A DNA stretch of 18,376 nucleotides from Phycisphaeraceae bacterium (GTDB lineage: Bacteria; Planctomycetota; Phycisphaerae; Phycisphaerales; Phycisphaeraceae). The stretch spans positions 1-18,376 of the forward strand of contig JADZET010000115.1 of the NCBI GenBank assembly GCA_020850375.1. Reading direction: 5' to 3'. Under the pieces are notes generated by a model that had not been told where the DNA came from, did no database searches, and saw only the letters and a list, made by a program, of their open reading frames with translations. Positions within the stretch are counted from its first letter, which is position 1, and every line of letters begins with the position of its first letter. This document shows, piece by piece, positions 7,794-15,544 of the stretch. The translations under genes were made by a program, and so were the position numbers.

Positions 7794-8807
7794 TCACCGC
7801 GACGCCGGCGCCGGCAGCTCCCACAACGGGCACGGCCGACCCTCGCTCGTCAGGTACAGAGTCCGCCCGTCCAGCCCATAGCAGATCGCCTCGCCCTGAT
7901 GCAGCAGCGGCGCCGGCACCAGCTCCGCCTTGCCCGCCAGCGCCTGCGCCCACGTCCGCCCCGGCTCGCGCGCGAACTCGAACACCCCCAGGTAATTCCG
8001 CACCGCCGCGTGCACCCCATCCCGCGAGAAATCCATCGCCGTCGGCACACCGTACCGAACCTCACCCACGTATCGCGCCACCAGCGGACCCGCCGTTTCC
8101 TCCGGCCTCGTGCTCGGCCGCGTCGCCGCCGTCGATTCCGGGGGCGCCGGCGGGAAGTCCGGCAGCTCCACCCGATAAAGGCGCGGCAACTGATCATCCT
8201 TCGGCCGCGGATGAAACCGCGTCTTGCTCAGGATGCAGACGACATTCTCCCCCGCGTCATACGCCAGCGACTCGGCGTCGTGCGGCCCATCCTCATACGT
8301 CACGTCATACCGTGCGATCACCCCCGCCGGCGCATCCCGCGGCGGCAGCGCCGGCGGGGGAGGCAGGACTGGCTCTTCAATCAGGTACAGCGTCACACAC
8401 GCCCGAGCCCGGCCGTTGTCCCCGATGTCCCCGATCAAGAGGTAATCCCGCCCCTCACGCGAGAAGCTCGCGATGTCCTCCCAGTCCACGTTCGACACCG
8501 CCGACTGCCCCCGCCTCGCCGGCGGCGGGTGCATCCGTGTCTGCCGCGTCGCCTGCGGCGCGTACGTCCCCCGCACGCGTCCCTGAAGATCCACCAGGTA
8601 CAGCCGCGCGCTGCCCGAGTCGTTGTGTGTCCAGAGCAACCCCGGATTGGCGCTGCTCGCCGCCAGCCCGCTGCTCTCGTTGAGGCTCGAATCCTGCACG
8701 TCGGGCAACCGCCGAGGTCCGGGCCGCGTCGGCGGCGCCGCCGAGCACGCCGCGGTGAAAACCGCCAGCACCGACAGCAGCGACAGCAACCGCATCATCC
8801 GCCCCAT
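7794..8807 (-). CDS. Putative lipoprotein, beta-propeller-like
   Basis: The 337-residue protein has a lipoprotein-type N-terminus: MGRMMRLL, hydrophobic core, then VFTAAC with Cys21 as the possible lipidated residue (the -3 position is Thr, so the lipobox is weak). The mature part shows repeated propeller-like blade motifs: ESSGLAAS, LLWTHNDSG, LYLVD, VDWEDIAS, YLLIGDIGDN, DAESLAYD, MDFSRDGVHAAV and GRTLYLTSEG. Acidic loops of this kind occur in calcium-binding phytase/esterase-like propellers, but no enzyme activity can be assigned. Two Pro-rich inserts (near residues 145-160 and 225-250) break the pattern. The GTG/ATG choice is settled by GAGGGAG six bases before the ATG at 8807. It begins 13 bp after the ruvB stop and is probably co-transcribed with ruvB. 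Confidence 0.78.
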   Translation of the reverse strand: MGRMMRLLSLLSVLAVFTAACSAAPPTRPGPRRLPDVQDSSLNESSGLAASSANPGLLWTHNDSGSARLYLVDLQGRVRGTYAPQATRQTRMHPPPARRGQSAVSNVDWEDIASFSREGRDYLLIGDIGDNGRARACVTLYLIEEPVLPPPPALPPRDAPAGVIARYDVTYEDGPHDAESLAYDAGENVVCILSKTRFHPRPKDDQLPRLYRVELPDFPPAPPESTAATRPSTRPEETAGPLVARYVGEVRYGVPTAMDFSRDGVHAAVRNYLGVFEFAREPGRTWAQALAGKAELVPAPLLHQGEAICYGLDGRTLYLTSEGRPCPLWELPAPASR

Positions 8808-8820
8808 GGACCGCTCCCTC

Positions 8821-9897
8821 TCACCCCTGCGGCGGCGAGAACAATTCCGGCTGATCCTCCTCCTCCGCCAGCCGCGGCGGAAGCCGCAGCCCCAGGTGCT
8901 CCGCCGCCGCGTGCGTGAGCTGCCGCCCCCGCCGCGTCCGCGCCAGGAAACCGATCTGGAGCAGATACGGCTCGACCACGTCCTCCAGCGTCGCCGCGTC
9001 CTCGCTCAGCGTCGCCGCCACCGCCTCGAGACCCACCGGCCCGCCCTGATAGACGTTGGCGATCACCCCCAGGTACTTGCGATCCAGCTCATCGAGCCCC
9101 AGCGCGTCCACCCCCTCGAGCCGCAGCGCGATGTCCGTCAGGTCCGGGTCCAACTGCCCGTCCCCGCGCACCTGCGCGAAGTCCCGCACCCGCCGCAACA
9201 GCCGATTCGCGATCCGCGGCGTCCCCCGCGACCGCCGCGCGATCATCTCAAGCGACGCTTCACGCGCGTGGCTCCCCGCCGCCGCCCGCGGGATCCTCAT
9301 CACCTCCGCGCTGCGCCCGAGGATCTTGAGCAAATCCTCCGTCCCATAGAAATCCAGATTGTGCGTGATCCCGAACCGCGACCGCAGCGGACCCGTGATC
9401 AGCCCCGCCCGCGTCGTCGCCCCGATCAACGTGAACGGCCGCAGCGGCATCGTGATCGTCCGCGCGTGCATCCCCGAGTCCACCGTCACGTCGATCTTGA
9501 AGTCCTCCATCGCCGGGTAGATGTACTCCTCCACCACCGCCGGCAGCCTGTGGATCTCGTCGATGAACAGCACGTCCCCGTCCCCCAGGTTCGTCAGCGT
9601 CCCGACCAGGTCCCCCGGCCGCGACAACGCCGGCCCGCTGGTCACCACCAGCCTCGCCGACATCTCCCCCGCGATGATGTGCGCCAGCGTCGTCTTGCCC
9701 AACCCCGGCGGACCGTGCAGCAGCACGTGCTCCATCGGCTCATGACGCTGCCGCACCGCCGCCAGCGTGATCGAGAGCTTCTCGATCAGCTTGGCCTGAC
9801 CCACGTATTCGCTCAGCCGCGCCGGCCTCAGCGAGACGCTCAGCATCTCGTCACGTGTGTCCGAGGCCTGGGGAGAGATGATCCGCTCTTTGGCCAT
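8821..9897 (-). CDS. ruvB: Holliday junction branch migration helicase RuvB
   Basis: This 358-residue AAA+ ATPase drives branch migration of Holliday junctions with RuvA, with resolution by RuvC. Visible: YVGQAKLIEKL at the N-terminal end of the domain, Walker A GPPGLGKTT (62-70, Lys68), Walker B DVLFIDEIH (Asp113, Glu114), sensor 1 IGATTRAGLITGPLRSRFG containing the arginine finger (Arg174, same number as in E. coli), sensor 2 RGTPRIANRLLRRVRDFA, and the C-terminal winged helix (GPVGLEAVAATLSED, RTRRGRQLT). It is slightly longer than usual, with an acidic tail EEEDQPELFSPPQG that contains a QxxLF motif. ruvA and ruvC are not adjacent. The ATG at 9897 lies six bases after a TACAAT box and lacks an SD. 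Confidence 0.98.
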   Translation of the reverse strand: MAKERIISPQASDTRDEMLSVSLRPARLSEYVGQAKLIEKLSITLAAVRQRHEPMEHVLLHGPPGLGKTTLAHIIAGEMSARLVVTSGPALSRPGDLVGTLTNLGDGDVLFIDEIHRLPAVVEEYIYPAMEDFKIDVTVDSGMHARTITMPLRPFTLIGATTRAGLITGPLRSRFGITHNLDFYGTEDLLKILGRSAEVMRIPRAAAGSHAREASLEMIARRSRGTPRIANRLLRRVRDFAQVRGDGQLDPDLTDIALRLEGVDALGLDELDRKYLGVIANVYQGGPVGLEAVAATLSEDAATLEDVVEPYLLQIGFLARTRRGRQLTHAAAEHLGLRLPPRLAEEEDQPELFSPPQG

Positions 9898-9903
9898 GCG
9901 CGT

Positions 9904-9909
9904 ATTGTA
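9904..9909 (-). promoter_or_regulatory. TACAAT -10 box, leaderless start of ruvB
   Basis: On the minus strand TACAAT is followed by six bases and then the ruvB ATG, which places the expected transcript start on the A of ATG. It sits in the 48-bp gap between lysA and ruvB, so ruvB probably has its own promoter in addition to any read-through from lysA. A -35 is not convincing. Confidence 0.55.
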
Positions 9910-9945
9910 TGGAATAGCCCCCCGGAACGTTCACGCCGCGCCCCT

Positions 9946-11244
9946 TCACGCCCCGACGTTCAGCTCCGGCCCCACCAGATCGTCATACGTCTCCCGCCGC
10001 CGGATCAAGGTCGCCTTCACCCCGCTGACGAGGACCTCCGCCGGCCGCGGCATCGCGTTGTAGTTGCTCGCCATGACCATCCCATACGCCCCAGCCGTGT
10101 ACACTGCCAACAAATCCCCCCGCGCCATCGGCGGCAGCATCCGGTCCTTCGCCAGATAGTCGCTGCTCTCGCAGATCGGCCCCACCACGTCCGCCCTCTC
10201 GAGCCCCGGAAGGTCCATCTCCGCCTTGCGCTCCTTGGGCTCATGGTTCGGCGCCACGTTCGTCGGCCACACAAAATGGAACGCGTCGTACATCGCCGGC
10301 CGGATCAGATGATGCATCCCCGTGTCGACGATGATGAACTTCTTCGACCCGCCCATCTTCACGTACTGCACGCGCGTCAAGAGCATCCCCGCGTTGGCCG
10401 CGATCGTCCGCCCCGGCTCGAGGATGATCTTCCCCCCCGCCTGCTTGAACGGCAGCAGCAGCGGCACGATCTTCGCCGCGTAATCCGCCGCCACCGGTGA
10501 CTGGTCCGACTGGTAGTTGGCCCCGAACCCGCCCCCGATGTCCAGCATGCTGACCGTGTAACCCGCTTGCTTGAGATCCTTGATCAGCCCCAGCGCCTTC
10601 TCGATCGCCTGCACGTAAGGCTCGACCGTCAGCACCGGCGATCCGATGTGCAGATGGATCGCGCAAAGCTCCAGGTTCGAGTCCTTGCCGAACGTCTCAA
10701 AAAACCGTCGCGCCCGCTCGATGTCCACGCCGAACTTCGTCTCTTTCTTGCCTGTGGTGGTCTTGACGTGCGTCTTGGGGTCCACGTCCGGGTTGACACG
10801 CAGCGCCGCCCTGGCCCTGGCGTTCATCGCCTTGGCGATCGACGCGATGTTCTTGAACTCCGCCTCCGACTCGATGTTGAAGTACCCGATCCCCGCCTCG
10901 AGCGCCTGGCGGATCTCCGCGTCCGTCTTGCCCACCCCCGCGTAGACGACCTTGTCCATCTCCGCCTTGGCCAGCCTCGCCCGGTGCAGCTCGCCCCCGC
11001 TGACCACGTCCATCCCCGCCCCGCGCTCCGCCAGCACCCTGCACAGGTGCACGTTCCCGCAGCTCTTGATCGAGTAGCAGATCACCGGCTCGAGCGCCGC
11101 GAATGCCTGCGCGATCCGGTCATAGTGATCCTCGAACGTCCGCCGCGAGTACACATACAACGGCGTCCCGAACCGATTCGCCAGCTCGTCGAGGTCGACC
11201 TGCTCGCAGTGAAGCTGCCCGTTCTTGTATTGAAAATCGTCCAT
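9946..11244 (-). CDS. lysA: Diaminopimelate decarboxylase
   Basis: This 432-residue fold-type III PLP enzyme converts meso-diaminopimelate to lysine, at the branch between lysine and peptidoglycan. Features in order: RFGTPLYVYS, the PLP lysine in ICYSIKSCGN (Lys60), GAGMDVVSGGEL, HLHIGS, the phosphate-binding GGGFG (about 237-241), EPGR (276-279), GPICESSD with the catalytic Cys358 contributed across the dimer, and AGAYG (Tyr387). The motif after the lysine is SCGN rather than the common ANxN. The ATG at 11244 is the best start; only a weak GGAA precedes it. It lies 60 bp after the NUDIX gene, with a possible weak -10 TACCAC at 11262-11267, so either co-transcription or its own promoter is possible. 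Confidence 0.95.
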   Translation of the reverse strand: MDDFQYKNGQLHCEQVDLDELANRFGTPLYVYSRRTFEDHYDRIAQAFAALEPVICYSIKSCGNVHLCRVLAERGAGMDVVSGGELHRARLAKAEMDKVVYAGVGKTDAEIRQALEAGIGYFNIESEAEFKNIASIAKAMNARARAALRVNPDVDPKTHVKTTTGKKETKFGVDIERARRFFETFGKDSNLELCAIHLHIGSPVLTVEPYVQAIEKALGLIKDLKQAGYTVSMLDIGGGFGANYQSDQSPVAADYAAKIVPLLLPFKQAGGKIILEPGRTIAANAGMLLTRVQYVKMGGSKKFIIVDTGMHHLIRPAMYDAFHFVWPTNVAPNHEPKERKAEMDLPGLERADVVGPICESSDYLAKDRMLPPMARGDLLAVYTAGAYGMVMASNYNAMPRPAEVLVSGVKATLIRRRETYDDLVGPELNVGA

Positions 11245-11304
11245 GGGATTGAATTCCAGGTGTGGTAGGGGGGGCAGAGATCTTACGCCGCCCGTTGCCC
11301 CCCG

Positions 11305-11796
11305 TCACGGACCCTTCAGCCTCAGCGTCTCCCGCAGCGGTGAATCTCCCGGCAGGATATCCCGCACGATCTGTTCGATCGCCTGCCGCTGCCCCGGCCA
11401 GAGGAACGCCCGATCCGTCATGTCCCGCCGCACCCACCGGAACCCGTCGTGTGCCCCGTCGATCATGGGGGTAGCAGCGGGGGGGACGTGCACCGCAAAC
11501 CCCGGGCAGAGCATCACCTCATCCTGTTCCGCCAGGAAGAACCCGTTGAGCGACTCGAGCTGCCAGAACCCCAGCGTGTCGCGCCCGACCTGCCACCCCG
11601 TCTCCTCCGCCAGCTCGCGCGCCGCCGCCCGCGCCGCCGTCTCTCCCTCCTCGACGTGCCCCATCACCGGCTGCCACGTCCCGGTCATCACCCCCGACGC
11701 CCGGTGCAGCTGCAAGAACTCCGCCGTCCCCCCGTGATTGAGTTGACGGAAGACATAGACCTCCACGATGTCGGTGCGGATCGCCGGTCCAGCCAT
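11305..11796 (-). CDS. NUDIX hydrolase
   Basis: The 163-residue protein (from ATG 11796) hydrolyses a nucleoside-diphosphate-linked substrate in the cytoplasm. A perfect NUDIX box runs from Gly46 to Trp68: GHVEEGE, then REL at 60-62, then EETGW, matching Gx5Ex7REUxEExGU; the Glu residues bind Mg. WQPVMGHVEEG resembles dihydroneopterin triphosphate/dATP pyrophosphatases (NudB-like), but the substrate is not certain. An in-frame ATG 17 codons earlier (11847) is open, but its extension (WGCCWRVPPF) does not look like protein and spans the promoter; 11796 follows a TACACT box by six bases. It is divergent from the cysteine desulfurase gene. Confidence 0.9.
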   Translation of the reverse strand: MAGPAIRTDIVEVYVFRQLNHGGTAEFLQLHRASGVMTGTWQPVMGHVEEGETAARAAARELAEETGWQVGRDTLGFWQLESLNGFFLAEQDEVMLCPGFAVHVPPAATPMIDGAHDGFRWVRRDMTDRAFLWPGQRQAIEQIVRDILPGDSPLRETLRLKGP

Positions 11797-11802
11797 GCCC
11801 CC

Positions 11803-11830
11803 AGTGTAGCGGAAGGGGGGTACGCGCCAA
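11803..11830 (-). promoter_or_regulatory. Leaderless promoter of NUDIX gene
   Basis: On the minus strand TTGGCG (11825-11830), a 16-bp spacer and TACACT (11803-11808) form a passable sigma-70-type promoter. Six bases separate the -10 from the ATG at 11796, so the predicted transcript starts at the start codon. This also supports 11796 over 11847 as the translation start. Confidence 0.55.
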
Positions 11831-11855
11831 CAACATCCCCAGCGCAACCAGTCCC

Positions 11856-11861
11856 TACAAT
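11856..11861 (+). promoter_or_regulatory. TACAAT -10 box, leaderless start of cysteine desulfurase gene
   Basis: TACAAT ends eight bases before the ATG at 11870; no Shine-Dalgarno lies between. Together with the NUDIX promoter it forms a compact divergent promoter region of 73 bp. No clear -35 was found. Confidence 0.5.
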
Positions 11862-11869
11862 ACCCCGCG

Positions 11870-13108
11870 ATGGAATGGATCTACCTCGACAACAACGCCA
11901 CCACGCAGCCCGCCCCCGAGGTGGTCCGCGCCATGCGTCAGGTCCTCGAAGAGGACTGGGCCAACCCCTCGAGCGTGCACCGCTTCGGCCAGTCCATCCG
12001 CCACAAGCTCGAGCTCGCCCGCGCCGCCGTCGCCAGCCTGATCGGCGCGAAACCCCGCGAGCTGATCTTCACTTCCGGAGGCACCGAGTCGAACAACCTC
12101 GCCCTCCGCGGCGTCCTGGGCGCGTCGGGCCAACCCGATCGCCTGCTCGTCACCAGCCCCGTCGAGCACTCCGCCACCCGCCAGCCCGCCGAGGCCATGG
12201 CCAAGGACGGCTTCGAAGTCGCCCACCTCCCCGTCGACGACCGCGGCGCCGTCTCCCCCGCCGCCCTGCAATCCCTCCTGCACGACAAGCTCGCCTCCCG
12301 CCGTTACGCCCTCGCCCTCGTCAGCCTCCAATGGGCCAACAACGAGGTCGGCACCCTCCAGCCCATCGCTGACCTCGCCACCGCCATCCGCCGCGCCGAG
12401 GATTCCGCCAGCGTCGCCCCTCGCCTCTGCCGTTTCCACGTCGACGCCACCCAGGCCGTCGGCAAGATCCCCATCGACGCCCCCGCCAGCGGCGCCGACC
12501 TGCTCTCCTTCGCCGCCCACAAGTTCCACGGCCCCAAGGGCGTCGGCGCCCTCTGGCTGCGATCCGGCCTCTCCCTCCGCCCCCAGCTCCTCGGCGGCCC
12601 CCAGGAGCGCGACCGTCGCGGCGGCACCGAGAACACCCCCGGCATCATCGGTCTAGGTGTAGCCGCCGACCTCGCCAAGGCCTTCCTCGCCGACGCCCCG
12701 CGCCTCGCTGAGCTCGCCGCCCTGCGCGACCGCTTCGAGCGATCCATCCTCGAAGCTCTCCCCGACGCCGTGCTCAACGCCCCCCCGCGCCCCGACCAGC
12801 CCGCCGCCTCGCAGCGCCTCTGGAACACGACCAACATCGGCTTCAAACACCTCGAGGCCGAGGCCATCCTCCTGGGCCTCTCCGAGCGTGGCGTCTGCGC
12901 CTCGGCCGGCGCCGCCTGCTCCAGCGGCTCACTCGAACCCTCCCCCGTCCTGCTGGCCATGGGCATCCCCGAACCGATCGCCCACGGCTCCGTCCGCTTC
13001 TCTCTCAGCCGCTCGACCACCGACCAGGAGATCGACCAAGCCGTCGAGGTCATCCTCGACGTCGTCCGCCGATTGGCCAAGACGCTCCCGCTCACGCCGC
13101 GTCCCTGA
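11870..13108 (+). CDS. Cysteine desulfurase (NifS/IscS type)
   Basis: This 412-residue PLP enzyme removes sulfur from cysteine as an enzyme-bound persulfide for Fe-S clusters and tRNA thiolation. Evidence in order: IYLDNNATT at the N-terminus, NPSSVHRFG, TSGGTESNN, SPVEHSA (His100 stacking on PLP), WANNEVGT, HVDATQAVGK, SFAAHKFHGPKG with the PLP lysine (Lys218), GGTENTP, and the mobile-loop catalytic cysteine in GAACSSGSLEPSPVL (Cys350). The SSGS sequence places it in group I (NifS/IscS) rather than SufS; nifS versus iscS cannot be decided because no scaffold gene (iscU/nifU) is adjacent. The ATG at 11870 follows a TACAAT box by eight bases. It is expressed divergently from the NUDIX gene. 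Confidence 0.96.
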   Translation: MEWIYLDNNATTQPAPEVVRAMRQVLEEDWANPSSVHRFGQSIRHKLELARAAVASLIGAKPRELIFTSGGTESNNLALRGVLGASGQPDRLLVTSPVEHSATRQPAEAMAKDGFEVAHLPVDDRGAVSPAALQSLLHDKLASRRYALALVSLQWANNEVGTLQPIADLATAIRRAEDSASVAPRLCRFHVDATQAVGKIPIDAPASGADLLSFAAHKFHGPKGVGALWLRSGLSLRPQLLGGPQERDRRGGTENTPGIIGLGVAADLAKAFLADAPRLAELAALRDRFERSILEALPDAVLNAPPRPDQPAASQRLWNTTNIGFKHLEAEAILLGLSERGVCASAGAACSSGSLEPSPVLLAMGIPEPIAHGSVRFSLSRSTTDQEIDQAVEVILDVVRRLAKTLPLTPRP

Positions 13109-13186
13109 GATGCTTTCGCCGCCCACCTCGTCCCCGGATGAAGATGTCAAGTTGGGATAGCAGGCGAGTTTGCGACCGAGCCCGAC

Positions 13187-13215
13187 TTTACATCCGGGGG
13201 CATTTCTCGCACAAT
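13187..13215 (+). promoter_or_regulatory. Sigma-70-like promoter of the glycosidase gene
   Basis: TTTACA (13187-13192, five of six matches to TTGACA), an exact 17-bp spacer and CACAAT (13210-13215) make the best-looking promoter in the window. The expected start, near 13222, coincides with a GTG codon that opens a 13-codon frame. The annotated glycosidase ATG lies about 32 nt further on. Confidence 0.6.
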
Positions 13216-13221
13216 GCAATC

Positions 13222-13263
13222 GTGATCCGGGGTGTTGTGAAAGGTGCCCGCGCATGCAGCTGA
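13222..13263 (+). CDS. Possible leaderless 13-codon upstream ORF
   Basis: GTG at 13222 lies six bases after the CACAAT -10 box, the same spacing as at ruvB and the NUDIX gene. It opens a short frame (MIRGVVKGARACS) whose TGA stop at 13261-13263 shares its A with the in-frame ATG at 13263 of the glycosidase gene (TGATG). Such overlap is typical of termination-reinitiation coupling. The peptide has no run of one amino acid that would suggest classical attenuation. This is inferred from spacing alone; it may be chance. Confidence 0.35.
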   Translation: MIRGVVKGARACS

Positions 13264-15509
13264 TGACCTGGACGCTCTCGCGGCTGGGGAGTCGGTTTAA
13301 CCTCCTGTTCGAGCCGTACAAGCGGCGAGTCATGCACTCGGCCGTCGGTCGGTTCCTTGATGTACCCCTGGACCTGCAGGTCGGCCTGATCGAGCCCGAC
13401 GGCGCCGAGCGCGTCCTGCCCTTCAGCTCCAAGGGCGAGCTCTTCTACAACTGTGAACAATTCGAGCGTCTGAACTCCATCACCTTCCGCGGCTTCAGCG
13501 AGAAGTACAAGCTCCGCTTCGAGTTCAACGTCCACGCCGTCTTCTACCCGCAGGACGAAGCACTCTGCACCATGCCCGCCTTCTACCTCGAGATGCGCCT
13601 CAACCCCGCCGACCGCATCCGTTGGGAGACCGCCAAGGGCCCCCGTCCCGACAAGGTCAAGCTCTTCATCCGCCTCGACCGCCCGGCGACGCAGATCGTC
13701 ACCACCCCCGGAAGCCCAGGCCCAGACGGTGCCCCCGGATCTCTTCCTCGCATCGATATGGCCTACCGCAACGGCACCCGCCCGCGCGTCGCGGGCCTGA
13801 ACCCCTCCGCCGGCGCCGAGGCCGACTTCTGGGAAGTCTCCGCCTGTGACCGCATCGTCAGCCTAAACCCCGAGGCCCAGGTCGACCCCGACGGCAAGGG
13901 CCTGACCTGCGAGCTGCCCGTCACCGAGGTCGGCAGCGGCATCAAGTGGCGCCTCGTCTGGGGCGCCTGCTGCAATGACACCATCCTCAAAGTCACCCCC
14001 CCTCAGGGCGGGCAGCCTTCCACCGGCCGCTTCCGCTACCTCAAGCACACCCCCGACATCGACGCCGTCATCGCCGACGCCATCGAACACCGCGACGAAC
14101 GCCTGACCCTCTCGCGCCGCCTCGAAAAGCTCTTCGACCAGGCCTCCCTCGGCGTCAGCCAGCGACATCTGGTCCACCAGGGCTTCCAGGCCTTCCTCAG
14201 CAACACCTTCTGGTGCGACCTGGCCGACGGCCAGGAGTGGTACAGCGTCTGGGAGGGAAGCTGCTACTTCCACTCCACCGTCGACGTCGAGTACAACGCC
14301 TCGCTCTTCTACCTCTGCTTCTGGCCCAAACTCCTGGCCATGCAACTGCTCCGCTGGAGCGACTTCGGCAAGGACCACGTCCCCTCCGGGGGCGCCATCC
14401 TCTCGCACGACATCGGCTGGGCCGTCACCGCCGGCAAGCAGGTCTACCCCCACGACATGCCCGTCGAGGAGAACGCCAACTACCTCCTGCTCCTGCAGAC
14501 CTACTGCCATTGGACCGGCGACCTCCAGCCGGCCTTGGAGAAGCAGGAGTTCGTCGACAAGCTCGCCCGTTACCTGCTCTGGACCGACCGCGACGCCAGC
14601 GGCTTCCCCAGCGAAGGCGTGGCCAACACCATCGACGACGCCAGCCCGGCCGTCCAGTTCTCCCGCAAGCAGACCTACCTCGCCGTCAAACGCCTCAGCG
14701 CCCTGGCCGCCGCCGCCGACCTGCTCACCCGCGCCGGCCGCAACGACCTCGCCGAGCTCTGCCGCAAGACCGTTGACGCCGATAAGCCCAAGATCGAAAA
14801 AGCCGCCTGGCTCGGAGACCACTACGCCGTCTGCGTCGACCGCTCCGCCGTCGGCGTCCTCGACGCCTGGACCCAGAAGCCCGTCGAGGACGACCAGATC
14901 CAGGGCTGGGACGGCTACTCCATCTACACCGGCAACGGCCTGCTCTTCCCCGCCATGATCGGCCAGCCCCTCCTGCTCGACTTCCACCACCTCCAGTCCG
15001 ACCTGCTCGCCTCCGCACGCGAGGCCATGTCCCCCTACGGCTGCGGGCACAGCTCCTTCGAGCCCGAGAACGTCTGGATCAGCCAGAACCTCTGGCGCGA
15101 CCACCTGGCCATGTACCTCGGCGGCGTCTGGCCCATCCCCTTCTCCGGCATGTACTGGGACATGCTCGCCATGAGCAACACCGGCCAGCAGTCCAAGGGC
15201 TTCATCGACACCTACATCAACAACAACCTCTGCTTCTACCCCCGCGGCGTCACGAGCATCGGCTACCTCCTCGCCCAGCCGCGCCTGACCGTCGACCGCC
15301 TCGCACCCGGCCCCCGCGGCCCGCACATCACCGTCAACCCCGTCCGCCACATCCCCCAGCGCTGGCCCCTCTTCGCCCTGGCCGACTGGAAAGCCCGCAA
15401 GATCCCCGTCTGCGTCGTCGATCCCCGCGGCAAGGTCTCCATCGAGGGCCAGACCGACCCCGTCGTCATCCGCGGCGACACCGTCGAAGAGGCCGGCGTC
15501 ATCGGGTAG
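13254..15509 (+). CDS. Cytoplasmic glycoside hydrolase, GH52/GH116-like
   Basis: The 751-residue protein has no signal peptide. Residues about 1-270 form a beta-rich N-terminal domain; from about 290 it looks like an (alpha/alpha)6 barrel of clan GH-O (GH52 beta-xylosidases, GH116 glucosylceramidase-like enzymes). Matches by eye: VWEGSCYFHSTVDVEYNAS (Glu334) where these families carry the nucleophile Glu in NEGEYRMMNTFD or EGxEYRMYNTYD; LSHDIG against the GH52 THDMG; TIDDASPAVQFSRKQTYLA (Asp461) where the acid/base Asp lies in TYDSLD; and FYPRGVTSI, nearly identical to the GH52 C-terminal YYPRGVTSI. MPVEENANYLLLL also recalls DUF4965 proteins. Substrate is unknown. The start is ATG 13254 (AAAGG about 9 bases upstream) or ATG 13263; a TTG at 13170 is possible but upstream of the promoter. 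Confidence 0.65.
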   Translation: MQLMTWTLSRLGSRFNLLFEPYKRRVMHSAVGRFLDVPLDLQVGLIEPDGAERVLPFSSKGELFYNCEQFERLNSITFRGFSEKYKLRFEFNVHAVFYPQDEALCTMPAFYLEMRLNPADRIRWETAKGPRPDKVKLFIRLDRPATQIVTTPGSPGPDGAPGSLPRIDMAYRNGTRPRVAGLNPSAGAEADFWEVSACDRIVSLNPEAQVDPDGKGLTCELPVTEVGSGIKWRLVWGACCNDTILKVTPPQGGQPSTGRFRYLKHTPDIDAVIADAIEHRDERLTLSRRLEKLFDQASLGVSQRHLVHQGFQAFLSNTFWCDLADGQEWYSVWEGSCYFHSTVDVEYNASLFYLCFWPKLLAMQLLRWSDFGKDHVPSGGAILSHDIGWAVTAGKQVYPHDMPVEENANYLLLLQTYCHWTGDLQPALEKQEFVDKLARYLLWTDRDASGFPSEGVANTIDDASPAVQFSRKQTYLAVKRLSALAAAADLLTRAGRNDLAELCRKTVDADKPKIEKAAWLGDHYAVCVDRSAVGVLDAWTQKPVEDDQIQGWDGYSIYTGNGLLFPAMIGQPLLLDFHHLQSDLLASAREAMSPYGCGHSSFEPENVWISQNLWRDHLAMYLGGVWPIPFSGMYWDMLAMSNTGQQSKGFIDTYINNNLCFYPRGVTSIGYLLAQPRLTVDRLAPGPRGPHITVNPVRHIPQRWPLFALADWKARKIPVCVVDPRGKVSIEGQTDPVVIRGDTVEEAGVIG

Positions 15510-15544
15510 GGGGGCGGGAACCCGAAATCAGTCAAAACGATGAC

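Noticed and set aside
8623..10500. Open frame of 625 codons opposite ruvB and the start of the lipoprotein gene, and a similar one at 7476-8918
   Set aside because: They are Arg/Pro-rich antisense frames crossing gene boundaries of ruvB, lysA and the lipoprotein gene; GC-rich DNA has few stops.
11797..11847. N-terminal extension of the NUDIX protein from an upstream ATG
   Set aside because: The extension covers the TACACT promoter element and its residues are unlike the N-termini of NUDIX proteins; ATG at 11796 fits better.
13170..13253. TTG start for the glycosidase gene
   Set aside because: The 28 extra residues are rich in Pro and Cys, no SD precedes the TTG, and the frame would run through the well-formed TTTACA-17-CACAAT promoter.
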